Under the pieces are notes generated by a model. It was not told the DNA's origin. It ran no database searches and worked only from the letters and a program-made list of their open reading frames with translations. DNA of 64,000 bases from Avena insularis (Eukaryota; Streptophyta; Magnoliopsida; Poales; Poaceae), in the NCBI GenBank assembly GCA_023614405.1, contig CM042685.1, positions 230,061,661 to 230,125,660 on the forward strand, in the 5' to 3' direction. The position numbers were made by a program, and so were the translations under genes. This document shows positions 22,460-33,920 of the stretch, in pieces. The first letter of the stretch is position 1, and every line of letters begins with the position of its first letter.

Positions 22460-23010
22460 TACTATTAAAAAGATTAGAGATTTTCCGTCTGCCTCGTTTT
22501 GACGGTTTTGTCTCTAATAGTCTACGCTATTTGAGGTATATATATTTTTAGTCCCACGACTTGCATTATATAAACGATTTTAATCCTACATCTTGCAAAT
22601 TATGCCTAACTAGTCCTACAACTTGCAACCCATTAGTATTTGAATTTCAGCAAGTTTGACCAATTTTGACCTATGAAGCACGTCCAAACTCATTTGGGAG
22701 CAGTCACATGGCATGGCAATTTTTTTCAATAAAAACATGTGTATTTTTTCTCTGCCCGCTTGTGTACTTGTACTCTCAGCTCCACCTGTCATTGGTTGTT
22801 GTATAAATAATAAGAATTCTAAATGCGTTGATCCCAGAAACATACTAATACAGCACTAAGGGTGAACTTACAAATTGTTGAACGCTTCTTTGCTAACTCA
22901 CCTGCAATCTAGCGGAACTTGATTGACCGACTATATATCGGAAGCCTTTATTTTGCCAAAATAAAACTTTAGGTTTACATACAACTACATTAATATAGAA
23001 CCGCTTGCAT
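22460..23010. other. AT-rich gene-free stretch
   Basis: It begins with tactattaaaaagattagag, which faintly resembles another Helitron-like 5' end, but no matching 3' end was found. No ORF with recognisable content and no RNA gene was seen. Confidence 0.3.
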
Positions 23011-23976
23011 TTAAATAATCCTTACTCGAAATAGGCTTTCGCCCCGCTTTATAAATAAAAGAAACCGGTGAGACCGCTGCTGGCCAGACAGCACATCGTC
23101 CAAAGAAACCGGAACACACACGAGATCACTGCTGGGGCAGACAGCACAACAAAGCCCAAAAGGAAAAAACAAGAGAAATAAAAGAGAAAAGAATGCCGAC
23201 AACGCCGGATTGACGAAAGCGCTGGTGGCTCGTGACCGTTGTGCCCTCCGGAGAATTCCCACCACACCCCTCTGCCTTCGAACCGCCATGTACCAAGCAG
23301 CACCTTCAAGAAGGGATGCGACGATGACGACGCTGCTGCCCGGACTGGTCCTAGGATTTCTCCCGGTACACGGAAGGGAATGGGAGGGGGTACACCCGAC
23401 GCCCTGCACAAGGAAGGTGGCGCCCACAGGCGTCACCGAGTCAGTGCTGACACCGCCGGCAAGAATTTCTCCCGACCCCCAGAACCCATCACCCGGACAG
23501 GCCGCCCAAGCTTGACGCCCACGAACATGCACCACTATGGTCTTGAGGATACCATCGCCGTCTCTCCATGGCAAGCTAAGCGAGGCCGACTGAACCGAAA
23601 GCAAACAACCGTAGACGAGGAGGAGCAGAGCCGCCGCCTCGTGGGAGGGAACAACCACCACCGCCATAGGCGATAGCCGGCCGGACGCAGCAGCGAGAGC
23701 CACCAGGCCCCTGGGAGCCGAAGGACGGCAGCGGCAAAGCCAGCTGGAGGGCATCCTCCACCGCTAAAAGCGGGTGCCGGCCGGACGCAGTAGCAAGGAC
23801 AAACTAGGCCGGAGCCCGGCCGGACCCAAGAAGGGTCCGTGAAGTCCTCGCCGCCACGCTGCAGCACGTAGGCATGTCGCCGCTACCCAACAGCCCCCTA
23901 GGCCCGGCCGGGCGTGCCCGTGAGGCTCTCGCCGCCTTGCTGCAGCAGACGTGGCACCAGCCGCCACTCGCATACG
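23011..23976 (-). repeat. GC-rich dispersed repeat, possibly LINE-derived 3' part
   Basis: High GC content gives overlapping ORFs on both strands with no protein family signature. Read on the minus strand it ends in tttatttataaagcggggcg then aaagccta, a tail I associate with uncharacterised grass repeats and LINE-like 3' ends. It stops where the minus-strand Copia LTR starts. The assignment is tentative. Confidence 0.35.
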
Positions 23977-25862
23977 CTCAGAGTTTCAGTAGCATGGAAA
24001 ACAAAAATTTCTATCGCATACAAACAAACAAGCCAAGATCTATCTACTAGATTGTAGCAGAGTCGATGGAATAACTCACCCTCGAAGATTCCAAAGTGTT
24101 TAACGAGGCGGATTCTCGTGGGTGATGTAGTCGTACTCTTCCGGTCTCAAGATCGCGTAGACGATCCTTCCGCGCTGCGTTCGGCGGCTCCCATGATCGG
24201 TCTGCGTTATTTGATGAAGACCTTCCTCTCCTTGTTCCAAAGAGGCGGAGGTTGTAGCACTCTCCTCGTGATTTCGGCAGCACAACGGCGTGGTACCGGA
24301 AGTAGAGGGGAGATCTCGCAGGGCTTCGCCTTAAGCCGGAGCGAGTATGGCGGACTATGAGAGAGCCCTCGACGATCTAGGGTTTAGACACGCCGAGGAG
24401 GAGGCTTGGCCGGCGGCTAGGGTTGCTAGGCGGCGGCGGTTTGCCCTAGGGCGGCGGCGAGAGGTGGCTGGCGGCTAGGGTTTAGAGGTGGAGGTTGGGT
24501 GTCTAGGAGGGAGCCCTGCCCTCCTTTATAGGTGGAGGGGCCGGCCAAGGGGAGGGGATTCCCTCCCCAACTCGGCTTCAAGGTGGGCCGGCGGTGGAGG
24601 GGAGGAACTCCTCCCCAACTCGGTTTCCACCTCCCTCTCCACTTCCCAAAAATAGTCGTTTGACTTTCAAATTGGCGTTTGACTTTTTCAAACTAGGATT
24701 TGATTAAACCCTTTATTTTGTTCAGTGATGACACCTAGTACATGATGCAATCATACCAACTTAATATAACACATTCATGTACCCTTCCCCTCCGGAGTGC
24801 CGGACATTCCGGAACCTTCTAGAACATTCCCGATGAAAACACCGGAACCATTCCCCAACTCCAAAATAGGACTTTCCTTATATGAATCTTATTCTCCGGA
24901 CCATTCCGGATCTCCTCGTGATATCCCGAATCCCATCCGAGACTCCGAACAACATTCGGTCTCTTTCTCATCACTCCATAACTACTCAAACAACGTCGAA
25001 TCCTTAAGTGTGTCTCCCTACGGTTCGTGAATTATGCGGACATGATCGAGACACTTCTCCGAACAATAACCAATAGAGGAATCTGGAAATTCATATGGCT
25101 CCCACATATTTCTATGATTACTTTGCGATCGAATGAACCACTTACATACGATACCAATTTCCCTTTGTCTCACGATAGTTTACTTATCTGAGGTTATGAT
25201 CGTCGGTATATCTGCATACCTAGTTCAACCTCGTTACTGATAAGTACTCTTTTCTCGTTCCCGTGATATGTGATCACTTGTGAGCTAGTCACATGCTTGC
25301 AAGCTAATTGGGTGACATTTCACCGAGAGGGCCCAGAGTATATCTATCCGTCATATGGATGGACAAATCCCACTCTTGATCCATGTGTCTCAACCAATAC
25401 TTTCCGAACACTCAATGCCACCTTTATAGCCACCCAGTTACGGTGTGGTGTTTGATGTCATCAAAGCATCCTTTCGGTGAAGGTGATATGCATGATCTCA
25501 TGGTCGAAGGAATTAGGTTACTATGTATCAGAAAGCATATAGCAATTGAACTATTAAAATGACTTGGTCTTTATGCTACGCTTATCTATAGGAGTATGTC
25601 CACCATATCATTCTCCTAACGATATGATCTTGTTGTTAATAACATCTCAATGTTCATGATAGGGAAACCACAATCATTTATTAACCAACAAGATAGTATT
25701 ATAAAGAGGCTTTACTAGGGACTCTATTTTAGTTTACAAATCACACAAGGTATCAATGTTTCCTTGTTAATACTATTATAGCATGAATGTAAACATTTAT
25801 CATAAACACAAAGATATAATAATAACTACATTTATTATTGCCTCTAGGGCATATCTCCAATA
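23977..25862 (-). repeat. 3' LTR of the minus-strand Copia element
   Basis: Read on the minus strand it starts TATTGGAGATATGCCC (the canonical TG is mutated to TA) directly after the polypurine tract gtgcaagtgggagac. It ends in the block shared with the other LTR (gtagcatggaaaacaaaa on the plus strand at 23988). A TATA-like box is read as ctttata on the plus strand at 24524-24530. About 1.9 kb. Confidence 0.85.
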
Positions 25863-25896
25863 GTCTCCCACTTGCACTAGAGTCATCTAATCTAGA

Positions 25897-26590
25897 TTAC
25901 ATGGTAATATACTGAACACCCATGGCAGTTTGGTGCTGGTCATGTTTTGCCCTCGGGAGAGGTTTAGTCAACGGATCCGCCACATTCAGATCTGTGTGTA
26001 CTTTGCAAATCTTTATGTCCCCATCTTGGACATGTTCTTGAATAGCGTGAAAACGTAGCTTGATATGCTTCAGCTTCTTGTGTGACCTTGGTTCTTGCGC
26101 ATTGGCTATGGCGCCCATGTTATCACAGTAGATAGACATTGGGTCCAGCGCACTAGGAACCACACCCAGCTCTGTAATGAACTCTTTCATCCATATCGCT
26201 TCTTGTGAAGCCTCCAAAGCGACCATGTATTCGATTCAGTTGAAGATCTCGCCACAACGCTTTGCTTTGCACTCCTCCAGCTAAGCTTCTGCACCATTCA
26301 AAATAAATCATTATCCAGTTGTGATTTAAAATCATCAGGATCGGTGTTCCAACTAGCATCGGTGTAACCATTAACAACGAGATGTTCATCACCTCCATAA
26401 GAAAGAACCATATCCTTAGTTCTTCTCAAGTACTTAAGGATGTTTTGACCATTGTCAATGATCCACTCTGGATCACTTTGATATCTGCTAGTTAAACTAA
26501 CGACATATGCAATGTCGGGTCTAGTACATAGCATGGCATCTGGAGATCCTATGGCTGAGGCATAGGGAGTCTTACTCATCCTTTCTCTAT
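25897..26590 (-). pseudogene. Copia RNase H region (frameshifted)
   Basis: 26579-26298 carries ARPDIAYVVSLTSRYQSDPE-like sequence and LVVNGYTDASWNTDPDD. 26226-25897 carries EASQEAIWMKEFITELGVVP, IYCDNMGAIANAQEP, HIKLRFHAIQEHVQ and KVHTDLNVADPLTKPLPR, the closing motifs of Copia pol. The joint contains a frameshift and stops near 26280. This is the RNA-degrading domain of the polyprotein. Confidence 0.85.
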
Positions 26591-26591
26591 C

Positions 26592-27433
26592 TTACGCCGA
26601 TGTCGGACTTTGAGTTTTACTCAAGGTATTGAGCAACATGGGCAAGAACCCTATCTTGCTATCTTCCATTCCAAACCTCTTTAGAACTTTGTCCAAATAT
26701 GTACTTTGTGACAATGATATTTGGCGTCTTGATCTATCTCTATAAATCTTTATGCCTAATATGTAAGCTGCTTCGCCAAGATCCTTCATTGAAAAACTAT
26801 TATTCAAATATTCCTTGACACTATTAAGAAGGTCTACATCATTCCCAATCAACAATATGTCATCTACATATAGTATTAAGAATGCTACAGAGCTCCCACT
26901 CACTTTCTTGTAAATACAAGCTTCTCCATAAGTTCGTATAAAACCAAAACTTTTGATCACCTTATCAAAACGTTGATTCCAACTTCGGGATGCTTGCTTC
27001 AATCCATAGATGGACCGTTGAAGTTTGCATACCTTGTTAGCATCTTTAGGATCGACAAAACCTTTGGGTTGCATCATATACAACTCTTCATCAATGTCTC
27101 CATTGAGGAATGCTGTTTTGACATCCATCTGCCATATCTCATAATCATAATATGCAGTGATTGCTAACATAATCCTCACAGATTTTAACTTCGCTACTGG
27201 TGAGAAAGTCTCATCATAGTCAACTCCTTGAATTTGTCGAAACCCTTTTGCGACAAGTCGAGCTTTATGAGCGATAACATTACCATCGACATCTGCTTTC
27301 TTCTTGAAAATCCATTTGTTCTCGACGACCTTAGGCCATCCGTAAGTCCACCAAAGTCCATACTTGGTTTTCGTACATGGATCCAATCTCGGTTCATGGC
27401 TTCTTGCCATTTGTTGGAATCTGGGCTCATCAT
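26592..27433 (-). pseudogene. Copia reverse transcriptase
   Basis: A 272-residue open stretch contains HKARLVAKGFRQIQGVDYDE, WQMDVKTAFLNGDIDEELYM, SIYGLKQASRSWNQRFD and the catalytic YVDDILLIGND, then AYILGIKIYRDR. Its N-terminal part is in another frame (27433-27194, NKWQEAMNRD), so there is a frameshift near 27330. The core is intact but cut off from integrase and RNase H. It would copy the element RNA into DNA. Confidence 0.9.
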
Positions 27434-27482
27434 CGCTTCCTCATATGTCGCAGGTCATCGGTGTTGTCCACCAACATGACAC

Positions 27483-28778
27483 TCATAACGGATCATACCA
27501 ATGCAGGTGACGAGTTCTCGTTGACCTGCGAGGCTCTGTAGCAACTACAACCGAAGTTTCATGATCATCATCATTAGCTTCCTCTCTTATTGGTGCAGGC
27601 ACCACAGGAGCTTCTTCCGGTGCTGTGCTACTCGCAATTTCGAGAGAAGGTTCGACAACCTCATCGAGTTCTACTTTCCTTCCAGTCACTTCTTTCGAGA
27701 GAAATTCCTTCTCTAGAAAGGATCCATTCTTGGCAACAAAGATTTTGCCTTCGGATCTATGATAGAAGGTATACCCAATAGTTTCCTTCGGGTATCCTAT
27801 GAAGACGCATTTTTCCGCTTTGGGTTCAAGATTGTCCGGCTGCAACTTCTTTACATAGGCTTCGCAACCCCAAACTTTAAGGAACGACAATCTAGGTTTC
27901 TTCCCAAACCATAATTCATACGGTGTCGTTTCAACGGATTTAGATGGTGCCCTATTTAAAGTGAATGCGGTTGTTTCTAATGCATAACCCCAAAATGATA
28001 GCGGTAAATCTGTAAGTGACATCATAGAACAAACCATATCTAAGAGAGTTCGATTACGACGTTCGGACACACCATTACGCTGTGGTGTTCCCGGCGGTGT
28101 CAATTGTGAAAGTATTTCGCATTTCTTCAAATGCTCGCCAAACTCGTAACTTAGATATTCACCTCCACGATCCGAACGTAGAAATTTAATCTTCTTGTTA
28201 CGTTGATTTTCTACCTTACTTTGAAATTCCTTAAACTTCTCGAAAGTTTCGGACTTATGTTTCATGAAATAGATATACCCATATCTACTCAAGTCATCCG
28301 TGAAGGTAAGAACATAACGATAACCACCGCGCGATGCTACACTCATTGGACCACACACATCGGTATGTATGATTTCCAATAAGTCCGTAGCTCGCTCCAT
28401 CATACCAGAAAATGGAGTCTTAGTAATTTTACCCATCAGACATGTTTCACATCTTTCAAGTGATTCGAAATCAAGTGATTCAAGAAGTCCATCGGAATGG
28501 AGTTTCTTCATACGCTTCACTCCAATGTGACCAAGACGACAGTGCCACATATAGGTCGAGTTATCGCTCGATTTCAAACGTTTAGCCTCAATGTTATTAA
28601 TATGTGTATTTCCACTATCGAGATTCAATAAGAATAGACCATCTATCAAAGGTGCATGTGCATAAAACATATTACTCATATAAATCGAACAACCATTATT
28701 CTCGGACTTAAACAAGTAACCGTCTACAATAAACAAGATCGATATAATGTTCATGCTTAACGCAGCATCAAATAACAA
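27483..28778 (-). pseudogene. Copia GAG-preintegrase and integrase
   Basis: A 431-residue open frame contains the zinc-binding HCRLGHIGVKRMKKLHSDG..CETCLMGK (HHCC type). It also has the catalytic-core landmarks LEIIHTDVCGPM, SDRGGEYLSYEF and ERRNRTLLDM (D, D, E), then FWGYALETTAFTLNRAPSK and the C-terminal CVFIGYPKETIGYTFYH. It ends near the TRHLHWYDPL linker. It joins element DNA into the host genome. This is the best-preserved open frame of the element. Protease and gag upstream are broken. Confidence 0.9.
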
Positions 28779-28943
28779 TTATTTAAGTATAAAACTAATC
28801 CCGATGGTAGATGAAGGGGTAGCGTGCGACCGCGATCACATCAACCTTTGATCATTTCCCACGCGCCGTCACCTCGTTCTTCGCTAGCTTCCGTTTATTC
28901 TGCAGACATGTTTGAGTTACAAATATGAGCAACCGAACCGGTA

Positions 28944-29822
28944 TCAAATACCGAGCACTACTACAGTACTAGTTAGATACACATCAATAACATGTATATC
29001 GGATATACATTTCTTCTTGATGTTGCCGTTCTTCAAATCCGCCAAGTACTTTGGGCAATTCCGCTTCCAGTGACCTTCTCCCTTGCAGTAAAAGCACTCA
29101 GTATCAGGCTTAGGTCCAGCCTTGGTCTTCTTCGTCGGCGCGGTAACTTTCTTACCACCCTTCTTGAAGTGTCCCTTTTGCTTAGACTTGCCTTTCTTGA
29201 ATTTGGTGGTCTTATTGACCATCAACACTTGGTGCTCTTTCTTGATCTCCACTTCTGCAGATTTCAACATAGCAACAGTTACGCAAGCGCTTGTTCATGT
29301 TTTGCATATTGTAGTTCATCACAAAGTTCTTGTAACTTGGTGGTAGTGATTGGAGGACACGGTAAATCCCCAAAGCATTAGGAATCACTATACCCAAGCT
29401 TTGAAGTTTGTTTGCGTGCCCAGACATCTTAAGCACATGCTCACTACTTGAGTGCCCTCTTCCATCTTGCGTTAAAGAACTTTTCGAAGCCTCATAGCTC
29501 TCAATTGCCGCATGAGTCTCAAAGATCAATTTGAGATCATGGACAATATCATGTGGGTATGAATTCTCAAACCTTTTTACGAAGCTCGATTCTAAACCAT
29601 ACAAGATAGCACATTTGAGCGTAGATCTTGAGTCTTAAGCGAGGTAAACATTCTTTACTTCATCGGTAGCATCAGGCAGTGGTCACCAATGTGCATATAG
29701 CACATAGGTCAAATTACCCTGTGAGGACAATCCTCAAATTGGAACCAATCCATGAAGTTGCTTCCATTGTTTTCAACTTTTCTTTCTCTAGGAGCATTAA
29801 AATTGATGGTAGGGGCCGCCAT
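28944..29822 (-). pseudogene. Copia gag (capsid and zinc knuckle)
   Basis: The ATG at 29822 opens APTINFNAPR but stops and frameshifts follow before SFVKRFENSYPHDIVHDLKL, LTQDGRGHSSSEHVLKMSGH and LQSLPPSYKNFVMNYNMQNM. A nucleocapsid knuckle CFYCKGEGHWKRNC (C-x2-C-x4-H-x4-C) lies at about 29105-29060. The protease that should follow, with a D-[ST]-G motif, is not readable. Confidence 0.8.
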
Positions 29823-30994
29823 TGATCTACAACATATTTGCAATAGTTTAGACTAAGTTTATGACAAATTGAGTTCTAATTAATAGTTAAATTAATCTAG
29901 GTGAACTCCCACTCAAAACAATATCCCTCACATTGTTTTAGTGATCACACGAACCAAATCCACCACATCAACACCGATCATCACGAGAGTTGATATAGTT
30001 TCAATGGCGAACAATCGACATGTTTATCATATCTACTATATGATTCATGCTTTACCTTTCGGTGATCCGTGTTCCGAGACCATGTCTGTACATGCTAGGC
30101 TCGTCAAGATCAAACCTTAGCTTCCGCATGAGCAAATCTGGCTTGCTCACGTTGTATACACTTGCGGAATCTAACACACCCGATTATCACGTGGTGCTTC
30201 GAAACAACAAGCTTTAGTAACGGTGCTAACTAAGGGTGAACACTTTTGACTTGAAATTCATGTGCATGAGGGATCATCTTATAATGCTACCGTCGTCTAC
30301 TAAGCAATACAAGATGCATAAAGGATTAACATCACATGCAATTCATAATATGTGATATGATATGGCCTTTCTTATTTGTGCTTCCGATCTCCATCTTCAA
30401 GCACGAACATGATCTCTATCATCACCGACATTGCATGAAGGTCAATGACGCTTATCCATGGTTGTCGTCCACCGGCTTCAACTATTACAACTACTTTGAA
30501 TAGACACGCGGGTCTTAACATAAATTAAAGACAACCATATGGCTCCTGCCGGTTGCCAACTTACAATAAGGAACATTGCATACATCAAATATAATCACAA
30601 TCATGGCCATATCACATCACTGCACACCCCTGCAAAACAAAGTTAGACGCCTCTACTTTCTTTGCATGTTTTACGTGGTTTGGGGATTTTAATAAGTGTC
30701 GTTCTAACTTACGAACATGAACCACAACATTGATACTAGTATTGTTAATCACCCGTTGTAAATTGGATCTTAACTATGCTAGGAGAAACAGGCACCCACA
30801 AAGCCACTTATGCAATACAAGTTGCATGTCAAGCGTGGAGCAAGTCTCATGAACGATGTCATGTAAGGTTAGCCGGCGCTTCATCCCAACATCCCGCAAG
30901 ATGCAAAGTACACAAGAAGCAATCGACAATAAAAGCATCAACGCCCACAATGACCATTTTGTTCTACTCGTGCAACAGATCTACATATAGACAC

Positions 30995-31007
30995 GGCTCT
31001 GATACCA
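30995..31007 (-). promoter_or_regulatory. Primer binding site (initiator tRNA-Met)
   Basis: On the minus strand the sequence is TGGTATCAGAGCC, complementary to the 3' end of plant initiator tRNA-Met. It lies one base from the LTR end at 31009. It primes minus-strand DNA synthesis. Confidence 0.9.
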
Positions 31008-31008
31008 C

Positions 31009-32067
31009 TGTAGGGTTTCGTAGCATGGAAAACAAAAAAATTCTATCACATACAAACAAACAAGCCAAGATCTATCTACTAGATTGTAGCAACGAGTCGA
31101 TGGAATAACTCACCCTCGAAGATTCCAAAGTGTTTAACGAGAGCGGATTCTCGTGGGTGATGTAGTCGTACTCTTCCCGATCTCAAGATCGCGTGAAGCG
31201 ATCCTTCGGCCATTACGTTCGGCAAGCGCTCCATGATCGGTCACACGTTCGGTACTCGACGAAGACCTTCCTCTCCTTGTTCCAGCGAGGCGGAGGTTGT
31301 AGCACTCTCCTCGTGATTCCGCAGACTGGCGTGGTAGGAAGTAGAGGGAGATCTCATGAGGCTTCGCCTTAAGCCGGGCGAGTATGGCGGACTATGAGAG
31401 AGAGCCCTCGACGATCTAGGGTTTAGACACGCCGAGGAGGAGGCTTGGCGTGGCTAGGGTTGCTAGGCGGCGGCGGTTTTCCTAGGGCTGACGGCGGCTG
31501 AGGCGGCCCGGCTAGGGTTTAGAGGTGGAGGTGTTGGGTGTCTAGGAGGGGAGCCCTGCCCCTTCTTTTATAGGTGGAGGGGCCGGCCAAGGGGAGGGGA
31601 GTCCCTCCCCAACTCGGCTTCAAGGTGGGCCGGCGGTGGAGGGGAGGAACTCCTTCCCAACTCGGTTTCCACCTCCCTCTCCACTTCCCAAAAATAGCTG
31701 TTTGACTTTCAAATTGGCGTTTGACTTTTTCAAACTAGGATTTGATTAAACCCTTTATTTTGTTCAGCGATGACACCTAGTACATGATGCAATCATACCA
31801 ACTTGATATAACACATTCATGTACCCTTCCCCTCCGGAGTGCCGGACATTCCGGAACCTTCTAGAACATTCCCGATGAAAACACCGAAACCATTCCCCAA
31901 CTCCGAAATAGGACTTTCCTTATATGAATCTTATTCTCCGGACCATTCCGGATATCCTCGTGATATCCCGAATCCCATCCGAGACTCCGAACAACATTCG
32001 GTCTCTTTCTCATCATTCCATAACTACTCAAACAACGTCGAATCCTTAAGTGTGTCTCCCTACGGTT
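31009..32067 (-). repeat. 5' LTR of the minus-strand Copia element, U3 end missing
   Basis: From 31009 it follows the left LTR closely, with many small indels, as far as ccctacggttc at about 32067. It then switches to unrelated GC-rich DNA. The missing part corresponds to about 25030-25862 of the intact copy. Confidence 0.85.
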
Positions 32068-32632
32068 CAAAGGTCCTACCTAGGTCCAACAGGTTCCTAC
32101 CTAGGTCCAACCAGAACCGGCGCAGCCGGGCCCGACCTGGCCCGCTCCAGTCCAGATCGGGCCCAGAGAGCCCAGATCTGGGGGAGCAGCCCAGCCTCAG
32201 AACCCCGCTGCCACCACCTGCGCCGCCAAGGGCAGAGCCCGCCGCCTCGCCGCCATCCGCCACGCCGGAGCGCCGCCGGCCTAGGACCGCCGGAACGCCG
32301 GGGCTCTACCCGGCCACGAGGGCCAGGGCCCGAGCCGCACACGCCCGACCACGCACAAACCTCCGCACCGTGTCAGCGCGATCGCCGCCCGCTTTGGCTG
32401 GCCGCCATGCGCCACACTGCTTGCCGCGCTCAGACGCGAGACGGCAACCTTGCAGCCTGAGGGCCGCCTCGAGAGCGGGGGGAGAGGAAGCCCCGCCGCC
32501 ACCGACGCCGAAAGCGCGGGCCGGCGGCGGAGGAGGGGTGCGAGTGGAGGGAGGAGGAGGCGGCGGAGGCGCCGGCGAGGCCGGTCGCCAGCGGAAGCGA
32601 CGAGGATCAATCACTTGTTTCTCCAATAATCC
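32068..32632 (-). repeat. GC-rich dispersed repeat, copy 1
   Basis: The block opens with a tandem pair of cctacctaggtccaac and is strongly GC-rich. Its reverse complement resembles 63450-63870 in order: a cgacggaagcgcc-like part, ggcggcggg.cttcctctccc, then ccagatctgg..gggcccgatctgga. The two blocks are thus copies of one repeat in opposite orientation. Continuous ORFs across it reflect composition. Family unknown. Confidence 0.5.
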
Positions 32633-32929
32633 TTACTAAATCATGGTAGTTGTTTCGCCAAAAAAAAACTTTAATTTGACATTCGAAAACACGCATTCTA
32701 AAGTTTGAAATTTTTTTAAAAAAATGTACTTGTAGAGGATGCTTTATGTTTGACTGACAATTCGTCCCCACATGTTAGAGGAGTTGGAAAGAAAATAAAA
32801 TTTTATTTGCACTATTAAGATTCGAACTCGCCATATCAACGGTGCAACAAAAAATGCGTGCAACTTTGACATTTTTCTATCAGAAAAATAAACCTGTATT
32901 ATTTTATACACAAGAATGATGATGTACGT
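32633..32929. other. AT-rich gene-free stretch
   Basis: About 300 bp of AT-rich sequence between the GC-rich repeat and the protease pseudogene. No reading frame, termini or RNA gene seen. Confidence 0.4.
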
Positions 32930-33405
32930 CCCGCTAGTGTGGAGTGTGACAACGTTCTACATATGTTGATGCTCAGGGGCATCATCGTGGGCGGGCAGAA
33001 GGTGCGCGGCATCTCGTCGTCGGTATTCGCGCGAGGCACGGTGATGGACACAGGCTCGGTAATAACGCAGCTGCTGCCCATGGCATACGCGGTGCCGAGG
33101 TCAACCGTGCCGCAATGCCATGTTGGCACCCTATGGGTACCCGTACACGCCATCCATATGGGGGATCCTGCCAGTACAGCGTCATGAAGCTGCCAACGGT
33201 GGCGCTCACGTTCATCGGAGACACAACCATGTCCTTGGAGGCGCCAATGATTCTGTCGAGCGGGTTCGCGCCCAAGGGCGGTGACGGGGACGCAGCCATC
33301 CCCGGGAACATGCAGCAGCGCTCCTTCGCGGTGTGCTTCGACTGTACTCGGCGAGCATGCGACGTCGATGCGTACCTTCTGGAGTCTGGACCACGACGGA
33401 CATGA
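32930..33405 (+). pseudogene. Nepenthesin-like aspartic protease, C-terminal fragment
   Basis: The first frame reads LRGIIVGGQKVRGISSSVF and GTVMDTGSVITQLLPMAY, where MDTGS is in the position of the second catalytic Asp motif of plant A1 aspartic proteases. After a frameshift near 33125 another frame gives SVMKLPTVALTFIGDTTMSL and IPGNMQQRSFAVCFD, matching the family's LPTVAL.F.GGA..L and GN.QQ....YD blocks. The N-terminal half with the first catalytic site is absent. It is a host-gene relic lying just left of the LINE insertion site. Confidence 0.7.
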
Positions 33406-33643
33406 AGCACGTCGTCACCGTACCACTCATGGCCAAGACATGTACTTCGTGGACCAGAACCTGCATTTATGTGTCGTCCTTCTTCGAGATGTAGTCATCC
33501 ACATATCGGGCCGTGCAGGTACGGCTCGTCGGAGCGCACATATATATTCCCAATGTCCTGTCCTGCCCCTGCGTCCTTGGCGCTTTCAATTTCTCAAACA
33601 GCTCGTCCGGTTATGTGTAGCGATTCAAGATGCTCGCCGGTTC

Positions 33644-33661
33644 AAAAACGTTGTGCTGGTT
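33644..33661. repeat. Left target-site duplication of the LINE
   Basis: cgttgtgctggtt at 33649-33661, preceded by five A, recurs at 48051-48063 directly after the poly(A) tail of the LINE. This is the expected product of target-primed reverse transcription. Confidence 0.85.
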
Positions 33662-33920
33662 AAAAGCAAACGGTAGGATGTCTGTCGGTTTCTTCTAGGG
33701 CCCCCTCTGGCGACGGCGGCGGCCAAACCCTAGATTTCTCTCGACTCCGTTTGTCGACGGCGATCTTCCATCCCCGTCTTCTATCCTTCCACCGATCCTG
33801 CTATCGTTGCTTGGGGTCATCTCCCATCCAGTCTCCAATCTCGTTCGGGGCGATCAAGGGGTGAACCTGGTTTTGCTACCCGCCCTTGGCGTTGAGCGGT
33901 TTTCTCGGATCGGGAGATTG

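Larger units (their letters stand above)
23977..32067 (-). mobile_element. Copia-type LTR retrotransposon, minus strand, 5' LTR truncated
   Basis: Read on the minus strand the order is: partial 5' LTR (31009-32067), tRNA-Met primer site, gag (from 29822), protease remnant, integrase (28778-27483), reverse transcriptase (27410-26592), RNase H (to 25897), polypurine tract, 3' LTR (25862-23977). The order integrase before reverse transcriptase defines Copia. The U3 end of the 5' LTR, about 800 bp, has been replaced by a GC-rich repeat at 32068. Target duplications therefore cannot be tested. Its LTR sequence differs clearly from that of the plus-strand Copia at 35242, though the pol proteins are close. 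Confidence 0.9.

Noticed and set aside
23011..23867. Minus-strand ORF of 247 residues and overlapping plus-strand ORFs
   Set aside because: GC-rich repeat with ORFs in several frames at once and no recognisable domain.
30995..31007. Possible tRNA gene because of initiator tRNA-Met complementarity
   Set aside because: Only the primer-site complement is present here (and at 36944 and 54740); no cloverleaf surrounds it.
31839..32639. A 266-residue plus-strand ORF spanning LTR and GC-rich DNA
   Set aside because: It crosses the junction between the truncated Copia LTR and an unrelated GC-rich repeat and has no domain; low stop frequency in GC-rich DNA explains it.
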